A stretch of 64,000 nucleotides of DNA from Palaemon carinicauda (Eukaryota; Arthropoda; Malacostraca; Decapoda; Palaemonidae). Numbering within the stretch: position 1 is the stretch's first letter; every line of letters begins with the position of its first letter. Made by a program: the position numbers and the translations under genes. The stretch covers positions 95,517,495 through 95,581,494 of the forward strand of contig NC_090744.1 of assembly GCF_036898095.1 (NCBI RefSeq). The letters are read 5' to 3'. A model generated the notes under the pieces. The model had not been told where the DNA came from and did no database searches. It saw nothing but the letters and a program-made list of their open reading frames with translations. This document shows, one piece after another, positions 10,898 through 21,399 of this stretch.

Positions 10898-11547
10898 AAA
10901 GGAAAGCAGAGCGTGTGCATGGCGTTTAACATTTCACAGAAATTCCATGACCAGTGCTAGAGTGCTTTATGCATGCTTGCATGGGGTTTAAACCATGGTA
11001 TGCTGAACAGCAGAGTCAGAACGAGCTGGAACAACAATAGTGTGGTTTCCTCTTCAAGACTCCGATGAGGGAACACCTGAGGCTCAGTCTGCAAAGGCTG
11101 AATAAAAGACAAGCAGAAGGAAGGCGCATGGGTGGAGGAGGCTGACTCCTAGCATGAGTGGTTGAACCCAAGGGTTGCGCTTGCTGAGCGGTTGGCGGAA
11201 GCGGAGTAGCAAGTTCCAGTTCCTGTGGTGTGAGCGGAGCGCGATGAGGAAGAGGCTGCGCAGAACAAGGTAAATGTCTCGCAAGCTGAGGCTCCTGAGG
11301 CGCAAGGCTAAGGTGTTGTGGTGCTTGCCTTATGGAGGGTTGAGCTCGCTGCAGCAAGAGCTGAGGAAACTGACTCATGGACGGGAGAGGTTGTTGTACC
11401 TCAACCGTTGCATCACTGGTGGAGCAGCAAGTGGAGGCGGAGGAAGAGAGGTATAATCCTCCTGATCCCAATGTAAAGGTTGCCTTAAGAAAGGCGGAGG
11501 CTGAACACCACAGGGAACAGCAAACTCAGCACGTGTCTCAACATCGT

Positions 11548-12010
11548 ACGCCTGGCAGGTGGAACTGCTGGCAGGTGGTACTGCGATCAGGCGGAGCGAG
11601 TGTAGGTGGAGGGAGTGTAGGCGGAGGCGGAGGAGCAACACTCTCAGCCCGACACTCACGCATCAAGTCCGAAAGCTGTGCTTGCATGGACTGTAGTAGA
11701 GTCCACAACATCATACGCCTGGCAGATGGTACTGTGATCAGGCGGAGCGAGTGTAGGAGGAGGGAGTGTAGGCGGAGGCGGAGGAGTAACACTCTCAGCC
11801 CGACACTCACTCATCAAGTCCGAAAGCTGTGCTTGCATGGACTGTAGTAGAGTTCACAACATCGTACGCCTGGCAGAGGTGCTGCGACCAGGCGGAGCAG
11901 GTGCAGGCTGGGCGAGCACAGGCGGAGCAGGTGCAGGAACGGGGGCGAGCACAGGTGGAGCGAGAACAGGTGGTGCAACACTCTCAGCCCGACACTCACG
12001 CATCAAGACC
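11548..12010 (-). repeat. Three-fold tandem duplication in DIRS-2 gag, unit about 150-167 bp
   Basis: Units begin acgcctggcag at 11548, 11715 and 11866. Each contains aggcggagcg-type repeats and ctctcagcccgacactcac followed by a catggactgtagtagag block. DIRS-1 has a single copy near 2255-2370. The first unit is longer by an inner duplication of about 16 bp. Confidence 0.8.
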
Positions 12011-12534
12011 GAAAGTTGTGACTGTATGGACTGCAGTAGAGTTAACTTGGGGTCGGCAGACACTAAGTTCTGCTGAGGTAAAGCCTTAACAGCAGAGATC
12101 TGTTGTGGCAGAACCTTACTCCTCTTAGGCGGAGTGTAAACAACTGATGACTGAGGAGAGTCAGAGCTAACCCAATGACTGCATTCGGGTTGTGAACTTT
12201 AACTTCGTACGTCTGGCATAGGTCTGGACTTAACGTTTAAGAAGTCTTGAGACCTGAGACCAGCGTTACTCTGCCTTTATTTTCTCCCCTAATCTCTTCT
12301 GCAGACGAGCAAAATAAGGGCTCAATCGTCTGCGGGTGGGAGTGACGGTCTCGGTAAGACACGCCCACAACCACCGAGAATACTTCTGTGCGCCGATCAA
12401 GGCCTGCTGAACCCTTATGCCCTTCGACATTACTTCTCCCCTGGGCTTGGGAGCTTGCAAGAGGTCCCGGACTGGGAGGACGACTGGCGCGCACAAAAGT
12501 ACCCTCACGCACTAATCACTTATCACTTTGATTT

Positions 12535-12820
12535 CTGTTTGCACTTATTTCACTGAACTCGAAACTTTAAGTGGTTTGTACCTGAAATACGCAATTCTAT
12601 CCTTTCTCAAAGTTAGTAATTGCGAAAACAGAATTACAATGTAACAGAAAAAACTAATGAAAGATAATTCAGTGGTTGGAAAGAGACTAAACACTAGATC
12701 ACTCTAGAAACGTTTAGTTTCTTCCCCTAAAGAGACTAGGGAGAAGAGTAAAAAACGATAACGACGTTACTCGTACGCCTGGCAGGCTTGAATGAAACGT
12801 TTATCCTCTTTCTCCCTCCG

Positions 12821-12857
<37 letters not shown>

Positions 12858-13500
12858 TTAGAACCTGAGAGAAGAGCCCAATCATATATATCGTTAAAAC
12901 ATATTATTGTTAAAGGAAAAAAACTGAAAAGTTCCTTTATTAGGATCAAAACCATTAAGTTAAGAAAGAATGAACAAAACGCTAGACACGGTTACTCTTA
13001 CTGCAACGTGAAACCGTGAACATTCTTTCTCTATCGTAACGATAGAGTGCAAGTTGAACGTTCTGAACGTCAACAACTGCCGAGACAAAACAAAACGTTA
13101 GTTCAGCTTGAAAACAGTACGAGACTGTCAAAGAAAATCTTTCAAACTCTGTGGCGGAAATAGCATAATATGTTAACAGGTAAAACCGAAATGACGGGCT
13201 CAAAGTTTATTAACTTCGGTAAAAGACCGCCTACTATAGGAAGGTCGAATATAAACAAATATAAAAATTAATTTTAATGAGTTTATAATAAAAGGAAGTT
13301 AATCGAAGAGGCCTATAAGAGGCGGAGAGATATAAAATAAATCTATAACTTTTGTTAAGCAAAATTAAGAAAGAGAGTCTATACTCTCTTAGACACCAAC
13401 ACTTCCGTCTAAGGGAAGGGTCGGCCATTGAAAAGTGAACGAGAGTTCATACTCTCTCGTCACCAAAATAAATCAAATTAATTCCAAAAGCTAACTAAGC
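12535..13500 (-). other. Non-coding 5' block shared by DIRS-2 and DIRS-3
   Basis: This replaces the gag N-terminus. It is similar over its length to 28150-29210 in DIRS-3, including gaactcgaaactttaagtgg, a CT-rich tract, ttagaacctgagagaagagc, caagttgaacgttctgaacg and cttccgtctaagggaagggt. It is absent from DIRS-1 and DIRS-4. No ORF. It may be leader or promoter sequence of a non-autonomous lineage. Confidence 0.75.
12827..12854. repeat. (TC)n microsatellite
   Basis: A short pure TC run inside the non-coding block of DIRS-2. A more degenerate CT-rich tract lies at the matching place in DIRS-3 (about 28510-28550). Confidence 0.9.
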
Positions 13501-13624
13501 TAATATAGAAAGTTTCCAGTAAAGCGACAGCCGAAATCAAAGAGAAATACTTCACCAAAGTCGTGAAAATACTCCAAGAACATAAGCGTATCCCAGAACG
13601 TCTTGCCGGAAGCACGACAGAGGA

Positions 13625-13791
13625 ATAATTGAGGAGGTGTCAACAAGAATTACTTGAGTACCTGGCCACAGGTGGCGCTGGTAAATACACCCCCTTCTAG
13701 TATTGTGATAGCTGGCGTATCCCTCCATAGAATTCTGTCGGGCAACGGAGTTGACAGCTACATGATTATCGGGTAAGTTTAATATTGAAAA
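13625..13791 (-). repeat. DIRS-2 5' inverted terminal repeat
   Basis: The inverse of 7075-7260 and a near copy of the DIRS-1 5' ITR. It ends gggtaagtttaatattgaaa at the junction with ELYS intron sequence. Confidence 0.8.
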
Positions 13792-14361
13792 CATATTACC
13801 CAGGCACATGAAACTGGAGCATGAAATATTCTGCAAGGAGGAATGACTACAGGCATGTAATTTTACTTTAGATAAGTTTCTGGTAACTGTAAAGTAGATA
13901 CTAATCATTATAAAGTAATCTGTGTACCAATTATAAAAAGATTGCACTACAACAGATAAATATTATTGTTCAGCTTACAGTCACAGCATATATGAAACCA
14001 CCAGCTGTATGCACACCATAGACTAAAATTGATACTGTGCTTGGCTGTAAGGTGATTTTTAAAACATATTTTTGAGAAAAATATCTCCTACTTGATAGAA
14101 AATACCAACAGGGGGTTAGCATCCTGATTCTATCAAAGAAAGAAAAAAAAGTCTTCCTAAGTAGAGAGCAAGGATTCATTATAGGTAATTAGGATATTTA
14201 TCCTATACAGCAAAGACAAGGATATTGTCGATAAAAAGGTAAAATATTCTGAAAAGCTGGAACTACAGAAGGTAGTCATGACCGGAGCACAGTGGAATCA
14301 AGTTATATTTGAGGAAGTGATAACAGAGCTGGGGCACAAAGAAATCCTTTAAAGAACTGAC
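13792..14361. other. ELYS intron, no recognised feature
   Basis: AT-rich intron sequence between DIRS-2 and the last exon found. No conserved frame or repeat family recognised. Confidence 0.5.
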
Positions 14362-14565
14362 CTTTTGGCTTCTTCACGAACATCACACACACTTTTCCTG
14401 AGAATGGATTCCATCATTCTTGTCATGTCTTCACCCAGAAGGCCACTTTCTCCGTGACTCTTAAACTTAGGAACAGGACTGAAGAGGCCAATCTCTCCAT
14501 CCTCGTTACGCAATGGGGAATGCAAATCCATAATTCGTGAAGGAAATACTACTTGAGAAATATCC
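14362..14565 (-). CDS. AHCTF1: ELYS exon s (disordered tail, last exon found)
   Basis: It encodes DISQVVFPSRIMDLHSPL, GLFSPVPKFKSHGE and a basic end. The acceptor tatctttcag at 14566 was chosen because it alone keeps the frame; a closer AG leads to a stop. The donor is gtcagt. SP motifs suggest a phosphorylated disordered region. The downstream exon was not found in 1-14361. Confidence 0.78.
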
Positions 14566-14812
14566 CTGAAAGATAATCAGCAAATTAATATATGACAAAA
14601 CTGGCTGCTGGTGTACTAAGAGAGATATTAAGTAACAAGGGATATACTACACTCTGCAGGGATTAAATATTAAGCAGAGTAACTAATCAAAGATATTACA
14701 AAACTTGGAAAAACTACAGTATAGTGAAATACTTTTACATTACAATACAAGCAAATCCTTAGTTCACTCATCTACAACAGAAACAAACTAAAATTTTACA
14801 AACTGTACTCAC

Positions 14813-15093
14813 TTGGTCACTGATTTCCTTTTCAATGAGATATCTTCATAGACATACTCATCAGGAAGGTCCAACCCCTGACGTCTTTGAGATTTATTTC
14901 TGAAGGGTGTGAAAGGTGCATTCATGCCATAAAAAGATGTTCCTGCTTTTTGTTTATCCTCCATTATTTTCTCTAACATTCCTGCATGTGACTTGGGGCT
15001 AAACCTTGCCTGATGAATCTTGGCAGATAGTGGCTGTGGCTTGTTATACATAGTTCGAGCTGGCATTTGCTTTGCTGCATTACTTGATGTAAT
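14813..15093 (-). CDS. AHCTF1: ELYS exon r (post-helical linker)
   Basis: It encodes ITSSNAAKQMPARTMYNKPQ followed by PLSAKIH and NAPFTPFRNKSQ. These echo RPKPLSA and STTPFNSSK just after the helical domain in vertebrates. The composition turns basic and Ser/Pro-rich, as expected for the disordered tail. The acceptor is aaattttcag and the donor is gtgagt. Confidence 0.83.
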
Positions 15094-15654
15094 CTGAAAA
15101 TTTTATTTACCTTGTCACATCTGCTAAATGTCTGAGAAATTAAAAAAGAAGCTTTTCTTATGACTAATTTTGCAACGCAAAAAGTAGCCCTTTATTGTCT
15201 TTTCCAAAATAAAGGAAACCGAAACTGCTACAAAACCTTATATGAGATGCAGAATATTTTACAAAGTTTGGACCAATGACCTAAGGGTACTAGCAAGATG
15301 CACAATAACATAGCTCTAAATATCAATTATTTTGGTTATTTAAAATGATTTTGTGATGTTTTCTATTCTTCTCTTATGCATATCATCCTATTACTATGTT
15401 TCCACATTGAACAATTAATTAACACAGCATCCAATGAGGGGAATCTTGCTTAAGTTGGGATTTGAGTGATGGCAATTCTAATGTCATCTTTTGCATTAAC
15501 GTTACATCATAATGAAACCAAGATGCAGAGCCATTGTCAAGCACCAAAGAAAAAATATATAATAATAATAAAAATATCAATAAAATCTGTCATTTTTCTT
15601 TAGGGGTTACACCTATACAAGGAACAGTAAACCATTGCCATGTACCTTATCAAT
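15094..15654. other. ELYS intron, no recognised feature
   Basis: AT-rich intron sequence without a supported exon or repeat. The intron continues to 16468 and includes a LINE tail and a foldback element. Confidence 0.5.
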
Positions 15655-15763
15655 CACAATATGCACACTCTGAAGGACTATTCCTAAGCCCTTGGGCTTA
15701 TAGCATCTTGCTTTTCCAACTAGGGTTGTAGATTGGCTAGTAATAATAATAATAATAATAATG
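15655..15763 (+). repeat. LINE 3' end with (TAA)n tail
   Basis: It reads cccttgggcttatagcatct, tgcttttccaactagggttg, then a run of TAA units. This is the same 3' end as the Jockey-like LINE at 22490, here on the plus strand and strongly 5'-truncated. It lies in an ELYS intron. Confidence 0.75.
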
Positions 15764-16064
15764 AATATAAAGTAACAGCAGTACCAGAAACTAGTTTAAT
15801 AATTTAAGTTATGTACAGGGAAACAGCCTTTTCATAGTGTCATAACTAATTTACAGCAAAGTATTTAATAAATCCAAATTCGTCACACTATCAATTAATT
15901 TAAGATGATTGAATTGCCCTCCACTCCAAAGATTTATTTCTATCAAATTTTTAATCTATGTTTTTTAAAATTCTACTATATACTGTATCCACGCTTAATT
16001 GAAGCTACAGTATCTTAAGGCTAAATTTATCTAAAAATATCACACTTTCAAACATAATTTGATT

Positions 16065-16400
16065 TTTCCTAACTATACAACCTGAGTCCTTTAATAGAAG
16101 TATGTTTTCAGCGAAACTGGAAACTCAGCTGTTAAAATTCATAAGTGTTGGTTGCTACTAGCGGGTGAGAGAGAAGACCCCCCCCACCTTCTGTCAGCTC
16201 ACTGACTAGCCCCATTTATATTCACCTTGGAACTGCACGGTGGATGAAGCAAGATGCTCACTTAAAGGGCTTCCCTGTCACCTACCAGTAGCTACCTACA
16301 ATTCGTTATAAATTTTAACAGCAGAGTTTCGAGCTTCGCTGAAATCATACACCTACTAAAGGATTCAAGTTTGTATTCAGGTAGGAACAAACAGTAATTA
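16065..16400. repeat. Foldback element with inverted arms of about 90 bp
   Basis: The left arm, from ttttcctaactatacaacct to cagctgttaaaattcataa, pairs with the right arm, from ttataaattttaacagcaga to caagtttgtattcaggtagg, with scattered mismatches. The middle is about 150 bp and non-coding. It looks like a MITE or a deleted DIRS remnant; the TTTTTCCTAAC start also occurs in the DIRS-5 ends. Confidence 0.65.
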
Positions 16401-16468
16401 TGATTCAATTTTCATGCTACCTAAAAAGTGTTGACATTATCGTGTCATTCGAGGGATTGAAAACTTAC

Positions 16469-16595
16469 CTTCTTTGCAACATCTGGGAGATGAGTAAGGT
16501 AGCCATGAATGAGGGCTGATCGCACCCCCTGACGTTTCCTTTCCATGCCGTAGCCTCCACGAATGATGTCTTGAAGTAATGCAGCATCTTCAAAC
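16469..16595 (-). CDS. AHCTF1: ELYS exon q (end of helical domain)
   Basis: It encodes FEDAALLQDIIRGGYGM and ends LIHGYLTHLPDVAKK. It occupies the place of the vertebrate segment with ILDQYGKILPRVHRKL. The acceptor is ttatgctcag and the donor is gtaagt. It ends in phase 0. Confidence 0.83.
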
Positions 16596-17432
16596 CTGAG
16601 CATAATCATGAAAATTATTTTTTTTCTATGAAAATGGTTGCCCCAAATTCATCCACCTGCCTAATCCACCAGCTTATTGTATACTACTGCAATTGTGATA
16701 CATATATTCTATAAGAATAAGAATCTTAACCGAGATTCAACAGTATTTATTCATTCCTGTGTCCATAATCTTTACAACAACTGATCATTGGCCCACAAAA
16801 CTTCATTGTCTCTGAAGATACTGTATTCCTAAGACAATCTTCTTACTGACAAAATGGTGGGAGAGTGAATAACAGTTCACTCATGACTGTAACTGCTTGA
16901 CATTTTCTAATCTTGTTAGGGATATTTTCAACTCCCAACTCTAATTGGTTTATATTCTAAAGAACACCTTTCATCTTGTCAACCCTCGGTTAACCTCTCC
17001 CTGAAGGAATTCTGTCAGTCCTAAAAATTTCAAAGCCAAAAACAGTAAAAGAAAAATTGCTAATCTCAACAGATATCATCAAGCAACCCGAGAGTAGTAA
17101 TAATCTATTATATATGAACTTCATAAAAGCCGAAATATTACCCAAACATGTAATTTTTCACTAAGAAAATATTACACAGCTTAAAAAATACTCAGGGGTG
17201 CAAAAAAAAGTAAAACATAATACTGAATGAAAGGATCAATCAATAAAAAATCCAAAAAAATGCACAAAAGCTTTTCAATCTTGACAATTATGATTTTAAT
17301 GGAATATTTATATCCGCAGAACTAGGTAATATATATAGTACGTAATGGGGTTGTGATGAATCAAGCAAAATCTACAATTCCTAAAAATGACTAAACTTCA
17401 CATGCTTGTATAAATTTAACCAATGTACTGTA

Positions 17433-17495
<63 letters not shown>

Positions 17496-17525
17496 GGTTA
17501 GTCAAATTGCAAATGGAAAACTTGC
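16596..17525. other. ELYS intron with GC donor and (TA)n tract
   Basis: This intron has a GC donor at its 5' end (17525-17524) and a normal AG acceptor at 16596. It holds a TA microsatellite near its start and otherwise AT-rich unique sequence. Confidence 0.7.
17436..17492. repeat. (TA)n microsatellite
   Basis: About 28 pure TA units inside an ELYS intron, about 35 bp from the GC donor. Confidence 0.95.
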
Positions 17526-17670
17526 CTCGACCGCTGAAGATAATACACCAATAAATAATCATGTGCTGCCTTGTTGGGGGATGTCTGAAGGTACGTCACC
17601 AAAGTTTCTTCCTCCATTGGAGATAACGGCAAATGTATAACGTTCTCCAGTTTTCCTAGTTGTTCACAGC
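17526..17670 (-). CDS. AHCTF1: ELYS exon p, followed by a GC donor
   Basis: It encodes CEQLGKLENVIHLPL and ends YLLVYYLQRSR, matching FLLVHHLQRA in vertebrates. The acceptor is gtctttgaag. The only donor that keeps the frame with the next exon is GC in the context GAG then gcaagt. The nearby GT (after CAA) would put a stop in the next exon. A dinucleotide repeat of TA lies about 35 bp inside the following intron. Confidence 0.87.
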
Positions 17671-18292
17671 CTTCAAAGACAAAATAAAAAAAAATAAAAT
17701 ATGATCAGTTGGAATCATGTTCATTTACAAGAGTACCTCAAATTCAGAATTTACAAAATTTGTCTTGTTCTTTTCTTAATATGAGTTTCATGTGGCCTCT
17801 TTCTCTAGTCATTTTGTAGGTCTTCTCTAACTACCTACAATAAAATTTATCATAATTAATTTTGTTACGCTATGAGTCTTGATTATGAATTGTGGCTTGA
17901 TGTTCATGGGATGTTAACCATGGAATTTAATCTAGTAAAGGTATTACAATATTACAAATATAGGTTTGCCTTTAACTCATTTCTATAACAAATTCACCTC
18001 TTAACCAGAGGGTCAGTAAACATACACCTGACTTTTTATCCGCAGACAAAACAACAGCCCAGACCAAATTCAAAACCGTCATCGTCATTGGGTTTAATTT
18101 TATCCCTAAAAAAACATGCAATAATAAAAATTGTTTCATGGTTCGTTAATACCCTCAACTTCTCCTAGGTTATAACAGTAGACTATTTCTCACATACAAA
18201 AATAAATTTTTTCCAAGTTTAGAACAATTCATTTACATTAATAAAAGACTAATAAAAAATCATCCAAAATTTATCATTAGACATATTATTAC
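17671..18292. other. ELYS intron, no recognised feature
   Basis: AT-rich intron sequence. Nothing further seen. Confidence 0.5.
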
Positions 18293-18476
18293 CTATGAAG
18301 AAATGGTTCAGCAAATCTTCGGCATTATCCTTCAGGCGATGCTGGCGTTGAAAGTGGAAGGCTTCCCTTATGAGTCCATTAGCCAAGAGTAGAGTTAGAT
18401 GAAGTCTTATATCATCCATGTTCACACGAGGGGGCTGGCGAATCTGATTGTATGTTAGGGCACGAGTGTGTTCTCC
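18293..18476 (-). CDS. AHCTF1: ELYS exon o (helical domain)
   Basis: It encodes GEHTRALTYNQIRQPPR and IRLHLTLLLANGLIREAF, matching GEHRQALRYIQ and VILHLTVLLFNRCMVEAW. The acceptor is acttccag and the donor is gtaata. It leaves one base completing Gly with the next exon. Confidence 0.9.
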
Positions 18477-19463
18477 CTGGAAGTAAAGAAACATTATATC
18501 ATATGCAATTACCTATACTTAAATAAGAAATGACTTAATAACAATGTAAAAATATACAGGACGACTATATGTAAATAATTTCTTTTGCATATATTTTCTA
18601 TAGTACTTAACAAGCAAGATATTTAGTTTCGTAATGTGACTCAATTGTATAGTTAAACGTAAAATAAATGTAATTCAGTTTAATTTGAGGCCTTTCCAAA
18701 ATTAATATGATAAATTTTTAGATACACAACACATCAAGCATTTCCTAAAGTGATGTCATTTCTCCAATATTTTACCATTTGTTGAATCACATTATAACCC
18801 ATTTTACTTGTGATGCCAGTTTATATATTCAAATCACACAGCCTTTCATAATTCAGAAATGGCACTTCAACTGTGCATAGTTGGATACTTAACTGACAGA
18901 TATGTATGAAAGTAAAATTCTGGAGCACAACGAAAGGCAATGGAGGTCAACATTTCAATTCTCTATATATCCAGGACTAACACTAATTAGCATCAATTTC
19001 CATTTACCATATAAATACAAATAGTTTGGGAAGACCCTATTATTCTCAAAATGTGACTGACTGGTCTCCCTTACAATTATTTTCAATAACTAGGAGGGTA
19101 AGGCGATTTTTTTAAATACATCCTCAGTAATAACAACAAGACTGCATTTCAAAATTATTTCATAAACCTATGAAAAAAAAATTATGATAAAATATTCAAG
19201 GGTATGTTTATCTAGACATTTCAAGTATTAAAATACTTGCTCCTAATCTTTAATCTTGCTGCTACTTCCTTTGCACAATGGTGAACAAGCTTGCAAAGTC
19301 GATTGACTTTATTATTACTATTTCTCAATTAAAATGAGAATTTCCTCCATCTTTTCATATTCCTATAGCCCATGTGATTAATTAAAACTGAATAAATTGA
19401 TAGTGAAAGCTAATATTCATAAACTTGACTCCTAAATGATTATCCATCTCATGCAAAACTTAC
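18477..19463. other. ELYS intron, no recognised feature
   Basis: AT-rich intron sequence between two confident exons. No repeat family or RNA gene recognised. Confidence 0.5.
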
Positions 19464-19556
19464 CTGGTACAGAAACGCTTTAACTATCCTTTGATGCTGC
19501 AGTGGTGTAATATCCCTGGTATTGACTAGAGGATCCAGAAGAACATTCAAGCCTTC
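19464..19556 (-). CDS. AHCTF1: ELYS exon n (helical domain)
   Basis: This 31-codon exon encodes EGLNVLLDPLVNTRDITPLQ and ends QRIVKAFLYQ, matching SGLDLLFHPATAKPLSWQ and KIIQAFMSQ of vertebrates. The acceptor is cgaatcttag and the donor is gtaagt. Both ends are phase 0. Confidence 0.87.
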
Positions 19557-19669
19557 CTAAGATTCGAACAAAAAAAAAAAAATTGAAATTACTTTTATAG
19601 TTGAACAGGCTAAAAAATAAATAGTATAATAGAATTTCAACAATATATGATTAAGATGACAAATTTAAA

Positions 19670-19775
19670 AGTAATTTGTATTTTTCCCTAATAAAAACCT
19701 TTAGCTATTTATAGGGATTATCATTTCAGCTTAGCCAAAAGGATAATCCCTATAAATAGTGTAAGGTTTGTTAGT
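19670..19775. repeat. Short foldback element
   Basis: The arms tagctatttatagggattatc and gataatccctataaatagtg are almost perfect inverses around a 20 bp loop. The left side begins gtatttttccctaataaaaa, resembling the start of the 16065 foldback. It is probably a MITE remnant. It lies in an ELYS intron. Confidence 0.65.
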
Positions 19776-20176
19776 GCAGGAACAACTAAGATACTGTATA
19801 ATTAATCCTTCACAAGTTCTAACACCAAATGTACATTCTATCTCCTTGAGAAATAAACACCAACAAGGAATAAAGCTTGGTTTCTTGGGCTTGGAAAAAG
19901 AAAACCATACTAAACAAAATCTGAATAAGCCTCATCCCCAACCAAGTCAAGAGTACTAAATGCCAAACTTTACGAGTGGCAGGATTTGAGACTAAAAAAA
20001 AAAAGGGGGCGGGGCCTTTTCGCCAATCTCCATTTAAAACTTTGCTTATTTAGGACTGAAAACTCAAAGAAAGTGCATAAAAAGCTTCTCAGTATGTTTC
20101 CAGACCTCTGAGTTTAATGATTATTAACTTCAGCCATTTGCAGCTTTTTATTCTTAAAAAAAATTGAGTCATTTAC

Positions 20177-20288
20177 CTGAAAATCCTTATGGTCAAGTAA
20201 CCAAAAAGCTTGAGTTAACTTGATATGTGAAGGTGACAGCGAAAAACTGGATGGGTACTTCACTAATTCCTCAACAACCCTTACATAC
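20177..20288 (-). CDS. AHCTF1: ELYS exon m (helical domain)
   Basis: It encodes YVRVVEELVKYPSSFSLSP and ends AFWLLDHKDFQ, matching the vertebrate GFWLIDHNDYE segment. It is too short for an ORF scan and was found by frame and splice-site reading. The acceptor is ttattttacag and the donor is gtaaatg. It ends in phase 0. Confidence 0.88.
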
Positions 20289-20657
20289 CTGTAAAATAAG
20301 ACGTGAATTCATTCACCAAGTAGAAAAGATGCAAACAACTACACATAATACCATTTGTCTATCAAAATAATACTCTTACAAACTGATAATGTCAATATGT
20401 AAATACAGAGCAATATGCTTGATACTTTACATTCAACCACTGAAAGCTTATAGTTTGTATAGGCTAGTAAAATATACAAGCAGAATTACTTAATTACAGA
20501 TTTTTCAGAGCCTTATGTATCAACACTTTCTGTCAATTCAACCTTAATATTAAACTATTCCAGCTAGGCCTATGTCTTTTTCAAATTGTACAAACATATG
20601 AAGTGGAAACTTTAAAAACATATCCCAAGTTTCACAGACCAAATACCAAAAACTCAC
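20289..20657. other. ELYS intron, no recognised feature
   Basis: AT-rich intron sequence with nothing recognised. Confidence 0.5.
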
Positions 20658-20945
20658 CCATCTGACAACAATGAGGCCAAGTCCAGGAAGAGGTACTGCA
20701 CTATTCGATGTTTGGTGGTCGTCGAAACATTGGGGAGGAGGAAGATGTCCAGGAGAGCATGTAAAGAGGGTGGAGGATAGGCGCCTTCGATGTAGCTGCC
20801 ACTTTCAGCCTCATCTTCGTCCTCCCTCACCCAAGTTTTGTTGATATGCCCACCTGCACCACCAACTGCATCCTCTAAAAGTCCATCAATCAACAGTATT
20901 TCATTACCTTTAAGGGTCGAACTAAGATTCTTGATTTCCAAACGC
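20658..20945 (-). CDS. AHCTF1: ELYS exon l (helical domain core)
   Basis: It encodes RLEIKNLSS, LLIDGLLEDAVG, an acidic linker, and then YPPPSLHALLDIFLLPNV. The last matches YPPASLHAVLDMYLLDGV, the signature of the Pfam ELYS helical domain. It ends LDLASLLSD. The acceptor is atctttcag and the donor is gtgagt. This exon alone identifies the gene. Confidence 0.92.
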
Positions 20946-21399
20946 CTGAAAGATAAGCAAAGTAATTAAATAGCAACTTACAAAATATCAAAGTAGTCTA
21001 CCCTGAAAGGAGTAAATTTATTCTTTTAGCACAAATATAATTCTTCATGCACACAATTGTTAAGTTAACCATTCTGATGGAAGAATTAAATTCCTATGGG
21101 GTATAAAACTACCGATACTACACAGCTTTCATTTATAATCCTACATCCAAAGGCATGAGCTTTCTTATATTTTGAAAAAAAAAGACAGTAGCTAAAAGCA
21201 AGAGCTCATGCACACAACAATACAACCTGCCACCCAACCTTCACTGACCACAAGTACTTAAAGGTTTTCCTTACGACCTGTGCTCGCTACTCAGCAGGTT
21301 GTGCAGTGTACAAAGCTCCCTTATAGGACGAGAAATATCTTCTAAGATAGCAGTCGCAACATTACTGTATTATTATTATGATTATTATTACCATTACCA
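20946..21399. other. ELYS intron, no recognised feature
   Basis: Start of the 9.4 kb intron. No feature recognised before the plus-strand LINE. Confidence 0.45.

Larger units (their letters stand above)
10180..12530 (-). pseudogene. DIRS-2 gag remnant (middle part), multiply broken
   Basis: Pieces in all three frames match DIRS-1 gag: FVRASRPPSPGPLASSQAQG at 12500-12430, the LTLLQSMQSQLSVLMREC region near 12030, and PPMRLPSA near 11140. The N-terminal Cys cluster is absent, because similarity stops at about 12530. It carries a three-fold segment duplication (11548-12010) and a 16 bp minisatellite (10722-10897). It ends where it is fused to RT at about 10110. Confidence 0.75.
7075..13791 (-). 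mobile_element. DIRS-2: DIRS-like retrotransposon, internally deleted
   Basis: Both ends are present: left ITR from 7075, right ITR to 13791, and an internal complementary region at 7316-7405 that matches the joined ends. In element order: 5' ITR, about 1 kb of non-coding sequence (12535-13500), gag middle part (12512 to about 10200, broken), a deletion, then RNase H/methyltransferase-like ORF and a frameshifted YR. Gag N-terminus, gag C-terminus and most of RT are missing, so it cannot be autonomous. Confidence 0.85.

Noticed and set aside
17436..17492. TA tract as an origin or regulatory site
   Set aside because: It is a plain microsatellite in an intron with no other supporting feature.
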